Shown: piece after piece, positions 23,083 through 34,970 of the stretch
Numbering within the stretch: position 1 is the stretch's first letter
Layout: each line of letters opens with the position of its first letter
Assembly (NCBI GenBank): GCA_002914805.1
Contig: JXTB01000040.1
Location: 487,549-551,548, forward strand
DNA length: 64,000 nucleotides
Source of the DNA: Parasponia andersonii
Taxonomy: Eukaryota > Streptophyta > Magnoliopsida > Rosales > Cannabaceae
Direction: 5' to 3'
Program-made: the position numbers and the translations under genes
The notes under the pieces: model-generated
Told to the model about the DNA's origin: nothing
The model's input: only the letters and a program-made list of their open reading frames with translations
Database searches by the model: none

Positions 23083-23721
23083 GTGAAGCGCCTGAAAGGC
23101 ATGGGGCACTCCATGAACCACATGATGATGGGAGAAAGTTACGCCTCAGCCGCTCCTATCGCCTTCACCCAGCAAGATTTGGCCACAATGCGCCTATCTC
23201 ATGATGACCCCCTGATAATTAAGCTGCAGATCGACTCTGTGTTGGTTGGAAGGGTCCTAGTCAACGGCGGGAGTAGCATCGACGTCCTGTTCCTCAGCAT
23301 ATTCGAGAACATGGGCCTGAATCAGAGTGCGCTCAAGCCAACCTATCAGCCGTTGTTCGCCTTCAACAGTATTAAGGTTAGCCCCTTGGGCATTGTGACT
23401 CTGAAGGTCTGTGCTGCGGAGAGGTGCCTGGATGTAGATTTTGTCGTCATCGATTGTCAGTCCTCTTTCAACGTCATCATGGGGAGAGGGTGGATCCACG
23501 CCATGCATGGGGTCGTCTCCACCCTCCACCGGGTCTTAAGATGTCAATTGAAGGTTGGTACTTACACGATAGACATTAAAGGAGACCCGGCCTCCGCAAG
23601 GAAATACTTTTCAACCGCCTTGAGGGGAGTCGATGCGAGTGCGAACATCTCAACAAGGGGACAGATTGCAATCAAAGAACCGCCTACCAATGTACATGAA
23701 GCAGATCGAAGAGGAGTCTGA
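23083..23721 (+). pseudogene. Aspartic protease region of Tat element 1
   Basis: The segment LVNGGSSIDVLFLSIF lies where the retroviral-type aspartic protease is expected, followed by VVIDCQSSFNVIMGRGWIH, a conserved feature of Tat elements. Confidence 0.75.
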
Positions 23722-23879
23722 TGGGCCAGAAACCACGATTGAGGAACTGGTGGCAATCCCTTTGAAAAAAGTAGAACTAGAGAAAGTAGTCTTGATCGGG
23801 GCCCTACTACCCGAAGAGGAAAAGAGCGAGCTGTTGGAATTCCTTAGGCGGAACGAAGACGTTTTCGCGTGGTCCCACG

Positions 23880-25190
23880 ATAACATGCCTGGAATAGACC
23901 CCACGCATGCCTGCCACTGACTGAACATAGACCCCAATTTTCCCCCAGTCAGACAGAAACCCTGAAGGTTCGCACTGGAGAAAAATAGGGCGATCAATAA
24001 GGAAGTCAAGATACTACTAGAAAATGACCTAATCATAGAGTGCATATACCCATGCTGGTCTCTACCTCGATGGTGGTAAAGAAGAAAAACAGCGGTGACT
24101 AGACCTGCATAGACTTCACCAATTGGAACAAGGCTTACCCAAAAGATAACCCTGCCGAAGATCGATCAAATGGTCGATGCAACAGCGGGATTCGACAGGT
24201 TGAGCTTCCTAGATGCCTACTCTGGATACAACCAGATCCCCGTATATGAGGAAGACCATATCCACACGGCGTTCATTACGGAGAGAGGTCTGTATTGTTA
24301 CAAATACATGCCTTTTGGCTTGAAGAACGTGGGGATGACCTACCACTCATGAATAAAATGTTCGTTGAGCTGCTGGGAAAGACGATGGAGGTCTACATCG
24401 ACGACATGATCGTAAAGAGCAAAGAAGCTTTGGACCATCTAGGGTATCTGGACGAATGTTTCCAGATTCTGAGGCACTACCGAATATGTCTGAACCCCAA
24501 GAAATGTGCATTCGAGGTGTCCTCCGGCTAGTTCCTGGGGCACATTGTGAGCAGAAAGGGCATTGAGGCCAACCCGATCCAGTTGTCCTCAATTGCAGAC
24601 GTACAGAGACCCTCGACCATTAGGGAGGTCTAGTGCCTAACTGGAAAGATAGCCGCACTCAGTCGGTTCATCTCCAAAATGTCTGACCGATGTAAACCTT
24701 TCTTCTAGTGCAAAAAGAAAAGCTCCACAGTCGTCTAGGGGGAGGAGTAAGATAAGGCACTGATGGACCTCAAACTATATTTAAGTCACCCGCCTATCCT
24801 AGCTTCCCCAGCGGAGGGGCAGCGCATGTATGCTTATTTGGCAGTGTCTGAAGTAACGATCAGCGCCGTACTGTTTGTCGAAGAAGATAGCAAGCAGAAG
24901 CCGATGTTTTACGCAAGCCGCATACTCCTGGATGCCGAGACACGATACACTATGGCGGAGAAACTAGTTCTCACTTTGGTCAACACTAAGAAGAGACTAA
25001 GGTAGTACTTCGAGGCACACTCGGTTACAGTATATACAGATTTCTCCATCCAGTAAATCTTGGCCAAACCAGACCTATCAGGACAACTGACCAAATGGGC
25101 CATCGAGTTGGATATATACGACATCGAGTATCAGCCTCGAGTGGCAAAGAAAGGGCCAGTCATGGCAGACTTCCTAGTGGGAATCTAGTC
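23880..25190 (+). pseudogene. Reverse transcriptase and RNase H region of Tat element 1
   Basis: The reverse transcriptase landmarks LDAYSGYNQIPVYEEDH, YKYMPFGLKN and the catalytic YIDDM are visible. The RNase H part (ILASPAEGQRMYAYLAVSE, FYASRILLDAETRYT) follows. The region is interrupted several times. Confidence 0.85.
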
Positions 25191-25249
25191 CTTCGGCGAG
25201 CCACACGACCTGCTCCAGACATCTCCGGCTCACATCCTTTCAACCTAGA

Positions 25250-25735
25250 CCCTCTACACTGACGGATCCACGAACGCCTCAGGGTCAGGTATCAGAATAG
25301 TCCTGCAGACCCCAGTAGGACTCAGGGTAGAGAAAGCTTTGAGACATGGTTTCTAGGCAACGAACAATGAGGCAGAATACGAGGCGTTGCTGCAAGACCT
25401 TGAGCTGGCTCTGCACTTCAGAGTAGAGAACATCACTGTAAGGACTGACTCGCAACTGATAGTGGGTCAGGTCAGGGGAAATTTTGAAGTAAAAAAGTCA
25501 AGATTACACAGGTACTTCTCCAGGATAATGGGGTGAAAGCCCACTTTAGCATCCTCGATATCGAACGGATACCCAGGAAGATGAACCAAAAGGCTGATGA
25601 GCTAGCTAGAAGTGCGTCTATTGGGGGAATAACCGAACACATGGAGATTCTATTAGAGGGTGAAAACACGAGAGACCCTTTGGAGACCCCAGCACGCCAT
25701 GTATTTGCGACTGACTCTAAAAACGAAGGCTAGAT
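25250..25735 (+). pseudogene. Second (additional) RNase H region of Tat element 1
   Basis: LYTDGSTNASGSG carries the TDGS motif of plant-type RNase H, followed by NNEAEYEA and the RTDSQL motif. Its place after the ordinary RNase H and before integrase is the hallmark of Tat elements. Confidence 0.75.
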
Positions 25736-25826
25736 GAGACCCATCATCTAATACCTGGTGTCGGGAATCCTAGCCACAGACCCCCAAAAAGCAAGGTCGA
25801 TCAGACTAAAGGCTGCTTGATACTCA

Positions 25827-26954
25827 ATGGTGGGGGGCCAACTGTATAGAAGATCAACGATGGGACCAATACTGAGGTACGTAGGTCCCATGGAGGCGCA
25901 GAAGCTGATAGAGGAAATCCACGAGGGAATGTGTGGCAACCACTCTGACGGGTATAGCCTCACCCACAAGGCCTTAACGGCTGGATACTTCTGGCCCTAT
26001 CTGATGACCGAGGTGACCCAGTTTGTCAAGAAATGTGAAAAGTGCCAGAGGTTCCCCCTTGAAATGATGACCGCAGAAGAGCTCCATTCAAACATAACTC
26101 CTTGGCCTTTCGCTTAGTGGGGTCTGGACATCGTCGGAGAGCTCCCCATAAGTCCAAGGGGAAGAAGGTATGTCTTACTAGCCACCGACTATTTCACCAA
26201 ATGGGTAGAAGCTGAAGCCTACACAACTGTCAATAAGACAGACACGATTAACTTCGTTTGAAAAAATATAATCTGTCGATATAGAATCCCGAAAGAGATA
26301 CATGCTGATCATAGCACGCAGTTCCAGAACGCCAAGCTTAAGGAGATGTGTGATTTGCATGATATAAAGCTCAGCTTCTTATCCATAAACTACCCTCAAA
26401 GGAATGGCCAAGCAGAGGCAACAAACAAGGCCATATTCAGCAATATAAAAAAGAACTTGCAGGAGGCTAAAGGAAGGTGGTTAGAAAAGCTACCGACCAT
26501 CGTGTGGGCCCATTGAACCACGAAGTGGAGATCAACGGGAAGATTACCATTCGCCATGGTCTACGGGTCAGAGACTATGATCCCGACTGAGATTGGCCTC
26601 CCGACTCTTCACTCCGAAGTGATAAGAGACACCTCACTGAACGAGCAGCAGCTAAGCCGCAACACAAACCTCCTGGAAGAAACAAAGGACATGGCTCTGG
26701 TCCATCTAGCCTCATACTACCAGCAAGCCAGGTCTTACTATGCAAAAAAGGTTAGCACTCGTCGGTTTAATGCCGGAGATTAGGTCTTGAAGGTTAGAAC
26801 AGGAAATTCCTCGAAGCTAGACTCTAACTGGGTCTGGCCCTATGAGGTGATGAAGGCGCTTGATAATGGTGCATATGTCCTGAAAGATTTCAAGACTGGG
26901 AAGAGCCTACCTAACACGTGGAATGCCCAGCACTTGAAAAATTACCACGTTTGA
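25827..26954 (+). pseudogene. Integrase region of Tat element 1
   Basis: The zinc-binding HHCC region is indicated by KKCEKCQRF and the catalytic core by LDIVGELPISP and TKWVEAEAYTTV. The end reads WNAQHLKNYHV and stop. The region is interrupted. Confidence 0.8.
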
Positions 26955-27084
26955 GACACATGTAAATGCTTGTATTATAAAATAGCTCAATTCCAAAACA
27001 GGTCAAGGTGTCTGCTACAAGGACTTATCCATTGGATTGCTATGTAAAGTGTCTGCCCCCAGTGCCAGACCCCACGAATTATTC

Positions 27085-27640
27085 GCACAAATAATGATCG
27101 TACTATAGGAATCACATTGCGCAATAAAATACTTGCCCATGGCCCGAGAAAATGTACGAAGAGGAATGTGTTGCGCAATAAAATACTTGCCAGTAGACCT
27201 CAATAATGAGCGTACTATGGGAGTCACATCACACAATAAAATGCTTATCGATAGCCCGAGAAAACGTACGAAGAGGAATGAGCTACACAATAAAATGTTT
27301 GCCAGCAGACCTCAATAATGATCGTACTATGAGAATCACATCGGCAATAAAATACTTACCAATAGCCCGAGAAAACGTACGAAGAGGAATGAGCTGCGCA
27401 ATAAAATGCTTGCCAGCAGACCTCAATAAAGATCGTACTATGGGAGCCACATCACGCAATAAAATACTTGTCGATGGGCCGAGAAAATGTACAAAGAGGA
27501 ATGAGCTACGCAATAAAATGTTTGCCAGTAGACCTCATCAAAAATCATACTACAGGGATCACGTCGCTCGCCGACGACCCGAGAGAACGTACGAAGGGCA
27601 ACAAGCCGCGCAACAAAAACTTGCCGCCGACCCTCAAGGA
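27085..27640 (+). repeat. 112-bp tandem array inside Tat element 1
   Basis: CGTACTA-type landmarks recur at about 27099, 27211, 27323, 27434 and 27546, a period of 111-112 bp, for about five copies. Each unit has two half-units of about 56 bp that begin with a GCGCAATAAAATnCTTGCC-like word, so it is a two-level repeat. It lies between integrase and the minus-strand coding region. Confidence 0.85.
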
Positions 27641-27684
27641 ATACCTACAGGATGGGGAAGAGTTGAGCGATAAGACTCCTCCGG

Positions 27685-27905
27685 AGAGCACCTGAGCTAC
27701 GTGTAAGCTAAAGGTAAACAGGGTCAGGGTCTACCCATTGGAAGTAGATCCTCCCGAGAGAGCACCTTAGCTACGCATAAGCTAAAGGTAAGCACGGCCA
27801 GGGTTTATCCGTTGGAAGTAGACCCCTCCCCCAGAGAGCACCTTAGCTACGCATAGACTAAAAGTAGATGGGGCCAAGGCCTACCGTTGGAAGTAGGCCC
27901 AGACA
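27685..27905 (+). repeat. 75-bp tandem array inside Tat element 1
   Basis: Three copies start with AGAGCACCTnAGCTACG at 27685, 27759 and 27835, and each carries GTTGGAAGTAGnCC. The array is distinct in sequence from the 112-bp array just before it. Confidence 0.85.
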
Positions 27906-28543
27906 AGACTAAACATGAAGATAGAAATTAAAACCAAATTCTATTTATTATTGCTTAAATTATAGGATGCATGGTTGACAGGGACACGGGCCCAGTGACT
28001 CTATTTGTAAGAAGCAAGTCTTGGACGGACTCGTAAGGACACATCAGAGTGGTAACGCTCTATTTGCTCCCAGTGAGAGCCGAGCCCAGGCCTCTTCCTC
28101 TGCAGTGATGGGTCTAAGCAGTTGTCGACCAATCTCTGGAGCTAGTTTCTAGCACATTCCCATTTAGGGTCAGAGAAGTCCAGCCATATGTGCAGATCAA
28201 ATTCTGCTAAGACAAGTCATAACAGAAATTATACATCCTCAAAGTCGGACGAGCTGGAACTCACATCCCAATCTCCAGAGCTAATCTTATTAATCATAGC
28301 ACGGGGAGAATTCACTAATAACTCAAAATCATATACAATTAGGCCAAACCCAGAGGTCGGCCGCATTGCCGACAAAGGAATGGCATTGTATATGATATTC
28401 GATCCTGACCACGAATGTGGGCAGCAACAAAAAAAAAATAGAATAAGCGTGAGAATTTTATTATTTAAATAGATGCTTACAACAAGGGTCAGCTTTACAC
28501 AACATAGTCAGTATTTTACAAATGCACAAAAGAGCGAAGGACC

Positions 28544-31500
28544 CTAATTACCTCCAGCGAGGGGAGTAATGCTAGCTTCGGTGCTTGGACTAGCTTCGGC
28601 AGGGAACGACATATCAGGGTTGGAATCATCGCTAGACAAGATGACCGCACTTGACCCTCTGCCAGTTAAAGTGCCAGGACCAGGCTGAACCCCAAGAACA
28701 TCCGTGGCTTGTTCTGGCAGACCAAAAGCAGAGACAATCTCTGTGGCTACAGAGGCAGATGTAGAAGGCCCATCTCTTTCTTCGTCGAGCATCTTCAGTA
28801 CATCAACAGGGTACACGATGTTAATCTCGTCCCTTAACTACTGCATATAGTACCTAACGGAATAAGACGAAATAATGGTCCCTCTCGATACCCTTCTGCT
28901 CCTCAAATTGGTTTAGTGTCACCACCTCCGCGTGGCTCTCGAATTCCCTGTTTTCCCAGCCAGACCTATAGCTCTCCATAGAAAGGATATCCACCTCCCT
29001 CTAATACCTTATCTTCAGCTTCTCTGTGTCTACCAGGCTATCTTTCAGTGCCGCTAGCCTCAGTTCCGCTTGCGGCTGCGAAAAATTGATCAAAAGAGTA
29101 TTAATATCGGTAAGATCTCTGCTGTTCTTACGAGATAACTCTATATGAGCTTCCATCAGTTTACTGTGATCCAAATAGAGATGTCGGATTACCTTGTTAG
29201 ACTGATCGAGCCTACGCTGCAGGGAATGGGCCTCTAGCTTGGCTTTTGCCTCGACTTTCCTCGCCTCCTTGGCCTCGTCAACGGCTCTGTCGCGAGTAAT
29301 GAAAACCAGCCCCATCTCCGCCTCTACGTTTTGCAGCTCTTGCTCCTTGACCTTGAGTTCGGCTTGGGCCAGCCTGGTAGCCTCGGCCTCTGAGCGCAGA
29401 CCTGGGACCTCAGCTTTGAGAGACCGGACCTTCCCCTCTGCCTCAGCCAACTTGGCGACCATCTCCTCATGCTTGACCCTCTCGATGCTCAAAGTATGGG
29501 CCACCGCACTATTGACCCTAGCCTCGTCCAGGCTCTAGTACAAGTCGAAGTCTGCCCTCAACGTGGCAAGGGTGGCCTCGCTCCGCTCGGCCATCATAGC
29601 ACGGGCATTCAGCTACCCGGTCATCTCGTCGACACGAGAGGAATAAAAGGAATGGACGGCGGCTAGCTACAAAATATAAGAAAGGGAAGTCAGTGTTCAG
29701 CAAAGATGCCGAAAACATGGAGCTGAAGGCCAGACGAGCCAAACCTGTGCAATGTTGAGGCCAGCAACGAGCTCCACGTTCTCCAGGGAGAGCGCTTCCA
29801 GCTCGAACTCTGCGGCTAGACCCTCTCCCTGGGCGTTATCCACGTCAGGGGAATGCGACTCCACCCCACCGACCGCGAGGACACCTTCGCCCCGTACCAC
29901 GCGCACTCTAGTAGCTTCTTTCGACGCTCCCGAAGTGGCGAAGGTGGGGGCGTAGAAAGTAGGGTGTCACCGGGTGCATTTTCGGCGACAGTTGGAGGTG
30001 GCACGTCCTCAGCAGAAGAAGCCACAATGACTGCTGCTGCTTCAGCGGCTTCAGCTATCACCTCCCTTGAGGACCCGCCTGGCCGTAATTTTTCGATCTT
30101 GTCTTGACCAACATTCTCAGACGGGCTACCTCTCGCAGACCTTCTCCTCTTCATGAGGGTCAGGGTAGCCCTATCATCATCACTATCAGAAGAAGGAGCA
30201 GTTCTGCCTCTCTTCCCCATCGGGCTTTCGTTCCCCTTGGATGAGTCGACTTCGCGACCTTGCTTCACAGAGACCAGGGGAGGGGAAGACAGCTGAGACT
30301 TCAGCCACAAAGCCCCTCTGTTGAGCTCGGTAATCTCCCCACGAGAGTGGGTAGCGCTGGACCCCGCGCCCACCTTTGAGCCAGAGCTAGGGGCGAAAAA
30401 AGTTAGTGCAGCAGGCTCCCTTGGCAGGCTCGAAGGCACCCCTTTGCCATACACGATCTTTATGGCTGGCACCTCCCGAGTCGCAAGCCCACCTATCTCA
30501 GGAAAAGGCACCACGAGCGTTTCACGCCCAGATGCAAACAGATCCTCCAGGTTGTCGTCCGAGCCTATTCTTGGGGTGACAACTCCCTATCCCCCGGCCT
30601 CGTCCTTAGAGGACACCACCAGACGCCGACCAGTGGGAACCTTGGATCGGGCTCTATGTGCAATAATACTCCCCTTGACTAGGGAGGGGTCTACTGAAGG
30701 ACCTGCGTCCGAACCTGTAAGAGCAATCAATGTGATTAAAACACAGCCATGACCTGATCGACGGAGCCCTATGACATAAATAAACTCACCCCTAGCCCTC
30801 TTGGGGGTAACAGCTTCCTCTTGTCAGAACCTAACGCACTCCTAGGTCACGAGCTTCATCGTCTTTTCGAGCTCGTGACTGGTCGGTACCACCGGGTCAT
30901 TGCGACTTGCCAGCTGGCTTGAGGCCGTGATTTAACGAACCACCATGGTGATACGACTCTGCTGATCCCGGCAGAACCGGTTCAGAGCCGAGGTGTCAAG
31001 CTGGCTCCGAAGGTGCTTGATGATGACCCATGTGTCCAGTGGAAAGAAGAGATATGAGACCATCCTCGGCATCACATTCATCACCTGGGAATTCAGAATG
31101 GCTTGAATGTGTAGGCAATTCCTGAAAGATTCGAAGACGATGACTCCCTCCACCTCCTTGAGCTGCTCCACCGACAACCACAACTCGTACCTGCTTTCCT
31201 CCACAGAGGCTGTGCGAGGCAAAATATCATGAGTAAAAATGGACAAAGTGCACGCAGACCCAAAAGTCATGACTCAGTACTTACTTTGTAGAAAAAATGG
31301 GGGAATTTGAGAACGCTTTCTATTCACCCATGGAGAGCACCACGCCCTTCCGATGGTGTACAGCCTAGAGTGGGAATCCCATTGCTTGTCCGATCTCAGT
31401 AAGCCCAAAAAATGTGGCTCCCCAGGAGCGGTTGGAGGTAGAAAGTAGAGTAAGAACTCCTTTTGGGGATGAAGGTGAGCTTGTAGGCATAAAGGACCAC

Positions 31501-31827
31501 CTCATTGTCGATATGCACATTGAGGAGGACCAACAGAGCAGAGAGCCCCATCAGGATCATGACCCTGTTGGCGTTCAGTTGCATCGGGTGAATCCCCATC
31601 AGGCTGAAAAATTGGTAGATCAGGGGAGGAAGGGGAAACCGCAGCCATTCCAGATGCCTCTTCCCCGAGACGATGGAGCCTTCGAGGGCGGAGGGGTGAA
31701 GGTATCAATCTGTCGAGCCTTCAACCCTTTGTAAAGTGACTCCATTAGGGAAGCAGAGTTGTCTCCTTAACGAGCCCAACTCAGAATCTGCGACGGGGCA
31801 AAGCTTCTGACTCTGGTTCGGGGCCAT
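28544..31827 (-). pseudogene. Minus-strand extra coding region of Tat element 1
   Basis: A series of open segments on the minus strand forms a coding region opposite to gag-pol. It begins with MAPNQSQKL at 31827 and includes an acidic/basic segment with KRGRTAPSSDSDDD at 29816-30514 and a long coiled coil at 29001-29504 (EGKVRSLKAEVPGLRSEAEA). Antisense ORFs between integrase and the 3' LTR are known in some Tat elements such as maize Grande; their function is unknown. This copy is interrupted and non-functional. Confidence 0.65.
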
Positions 31828-32170
31828 TATCTTGGATGCGATCGAAGATAGCAAAAGGTTCTAGAAAAGGGAAGATTCGGAAACCCTAAGATTTGAAAAA
31901 GCTGGAATACTTGGAGATTTTGGTAAAGTAAGAAATGAGCCCAAGCACGGCTTTTATAGAGAGAGAGCTGAAAAGTCTTCCCTAGAGGAGAACAGCGCAA
32001 GGAAGACGGAAGCACTAGAATTTCAAAATTTGAAAAAATCGTGACACGGGTTGGCGTGCATCGGTGTCAGTAATTGGGGGAAAATGACAATAATGAGCCA
32101 CGTGTACCCTTCGAATTGGTGGACCGGAAGCACGATTTCTCCATTTGATGGATATGAATCCATTAAATAG

Positions 32171-32489
32171 GGAAATGGGGGCAGTTGTGGGGCCCACTCT
32201 TAGATTATGTATCACGTGGACGATTAAGTGGCAGAACATGTCACAGAGGGTACACTGTCTGACACCTGTCCAGAAAGACCGCTTAAAAGGCACACGAGCC
32301 GCATGTGAGACCGTATAGGCCCGTGGGCTGTCGGAGGCCAGAGCCAAATCCATCCCAGACCCTAGACGAGCTCGGCCCAATCTAATTCTTACCTCGACAG
32401 ATAGGGGTCAGGAGCCTCAAAGATCTTCCGACAGAAGATCATTGGAAGCAGCGCACTGCTTCAGAACCAAACAAAGCATTTAATGCAAT
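32171..32489 (+). repeat. Polypurine tract and partial 3' LTR of Tat element 1
   Basis: The purine-rich GGAAATGGGGGCAG (32171-32184) precedes TGTGGGGCCC at 32186, the LTR start. Only the first 304 bp or so of the LTR is present, so no target duplication can be read. Confidence 0.8.
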
Positions 32490-33252
32490 GTTATCTCGTG
32501 CTATCCTTGACTATAGACATAGGTTGAAGACTAACTTGAAATTGTTTTGGAAGTATAAAGTAATATATATTTATATATATATAAATATTAGTAGGACCCA
32601 TTTAATTAAAAGTCATGTCAACTCATAAAGTCATCTCGCCCAGGATAGAAAGTATTTCTGCAAAATGAATCCTATTATTTAAATGTCATTTTTAATAGTA
32701 TAATTTTTAAACTTTTGACTAAAAAACTTCAAAAAATAGCTTAAAAATGTCAAAAACTTCTGAAGCATTATTTATACTATTTTTAGAAACTTTGTAGTCA
32801 AAAGTTAATCGACAATAATTCAAAAGTTACTCTCTTAAAAATGTTATTTAAAAAAAATTCACAAAAGTACCATCTAGGTCCAAATTGCTCCTATAATATC
32901 CTTTCATTGTCAAAATGTAATTAGCTATTATTGACACTCCTATAAATATTATTATTTTTCCAAAAAAAATAATAAAAGACGCATTTTGGCTCAAGTTAAT
33001 CATACTCGTGTCCCTTTCTCTTCGCTTTAGTAGTCAGCTGAGCCAATTCATAATAACCTCTTCCGATTAGATACTTATCACAATTTTAGGAGTTCAAACT
33101 AAAAATAGGGGCTTTGAGCAAAACAACCAAATTTTGGACCCATCTTTAGTAAATATCCCTTTTTCAGACAATACTACATTTAGTAGCAAAAATACTATTA
33201 TTAAAAGACCTGAAATATTATAAACAATAATATGGTTTATAGCTATATTAGA

Positions 33253-33314
<62 letters not shown>

Positions 33315-34019
33315 CCGGTATAAAAATAAAAATGTCAACATTAAGAAATTGATATGAGAAAATTTCTCTTCATCTTTTTTTTTTTTTTTTTTCTCTCTCG
33401 TTCTTTCTATTCTTTATTTCTATTTTCTTCCAATATGTATGTTCAATTACAATACATGAGGCCTATTCATAGGCATTGAGGATAAGGGTTTTTTTCCGTC
33501 CTTTATGAGGAAACTAGAGAAATACGGATTTCTACACAAAGACTTTAAAAAATACGGATGCACGGAAAAATTAGTAAAAATATAGACATTTTGGATTAAA
33601 ATTATAAAAATACGGTCTGTAAAGTTATAATGCGGCTTGACACTAAAAAGATATTTTTATATAAAGGAAATGGTGATATAACACATGTAGTCACACTTGC
33701 AAAAAGAAGTTAACAATAAAAAATATAAAATATAAAATAAAAAGGAAAGGTACACATTAACATTATGAGCCTATGTGCCTGCCGGTAGCTTTAATTTTTC
33801 TAAAGAAAAAAATATATTCAGGAGACTTTGTGAAGCTTTTCAACTGTTTTTATTTACTACGTGTGATTTTTTTTTTATTTTAGCAAATATAAATTTTCTT
33901 CCTCTACTAAACATTCTTTTAATTATTTTTTTTCTACTAGACTAACCTTATGCTTTTCTTATTTATTGATTTATTACAATTAAAGATGCAAAATTATCTA
34001 TTCAATTCCATGGGATATC
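32490..34019. other. Intergenic stretch without recognisable gene
   Basis: AT-rich sequence with a long AT microsatellite (33253-33310) and a T/C-rich tract (about 33377-33426). No gene was seen. Confidence 0.5.
33253..33310. repeat. (AT)n microsatellite
   Basis: Uninterrupted AT repeat of about 58 bp. Confidence 0.95.
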
Positions 34020-34970
34020 ATAAGTATCTTATCAACCTAATAGGAAACTTAAAATATTTTTTTTTTGTTTTCTCAGATATTTACTGTAATTGGGAAATAT
34101 ACTTATGGTAATTTTTTAACTAGGTAGGATAGCAATAATAATTTTTCTTTTTTAATTTAGTAGATAGGACTATAGTAACCAAGTAGGATATTAGTTGGAT
34201 ACTTATAGTATACAATTCTTTTATTTATTTACTTACTAGTTAGGATACCTAGAATAACCAAATAGTATATCTATAGTAATGTTTATTTTCTTTTATTTAT
34301 CGAGGGGTACCTATGGTAGTATTTTTCTTAACCTAGTTATTTCTTTGATAATTTGGAGGGGGGAGGGGAGGAGGATTTGTACTTAAAACCTTAACGATGG
34401 GGGTATATATGGTTACCAATCAAACTATACTTATGACCACATTTTTCTTAACCTAGTTGGATACATATTTGATTATATATTATTATTATTATTATATAGG
34501 ATACCTATGGTAATTGAGTAGGTTATCTATTGTAACCTTTTTTTAAGAAGGTAAAATACTTATAATAACTAAGTGAGATACCAATAGTAATATATATTTT
34601 TTAATTTATCGATAAATTGGATTACCTTTGGTAACCATTTTTTAACCGCGTAGGATACTAATAGTAACCAAGTTGGATATGTATGGTAATAATATTTTTT
34701 ATTTACCAGATAAGATACATATGGTAATTTTTTAAGTGAATAGGATACCTATGATAACTATGTCAAATTCTTATGATAATAATTTTTTTTATTATCGGAT
34801 AAGATAAACAGGGAGGATATGTGTGGTAATTTTTTTAACTGGATATGATATCTATGATAATATATTTCTTATTTACTAGATAAAATATCTATGGTAATAT
34901 TTCTTATTTATTGGATAATAATCTATAATAACCGAGTAAGATACTAATGACAACTACGTAGGATTTTTTT
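34020..34970. repeat. Degenerate minisatellite built on GGATACCTATGGTAA
   Basis: The phrases GGATACCTATGGTAA, AACCAAGTAGGATA and TTTTTAACTnGGTAGGATA recur with drift across nearly 1 kb, at irregular spacing of about 40-60 bp separated by T-rich linkers. No coding frame or terminal repeat was found. It looks like an old tandem array with unequal decay. Confidence 0.6.

Larger units (their letters stand above)
20676..32489 (+). mobile_element. Ty3/gypsy Tat-lineage LTR retrotransposon 1, broken
   Basis: Fossil element of about 11.8 kb. In order: 5' LTR, primer binding site, gag, protease, reverse transcriptase, RNase H, a second RNase H, integrase, two tandem arrays, a minus-strand extra coding region, polypurine tract and a partial 3' LTR. 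The second RNase H domain between RNase H and integrase is characteristic of the Tat lineage, as are the WNAQHLKNYH-type end of integrase and the primer site. The coding region is broken in many places (at least a dozen), so it is long inactive. The shared 304 bp of the LTRs differ at about 53 positions by hand count (about 17%). At usual plant rates this suggests roughly 7-15 million years. Confidence 0.9.
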
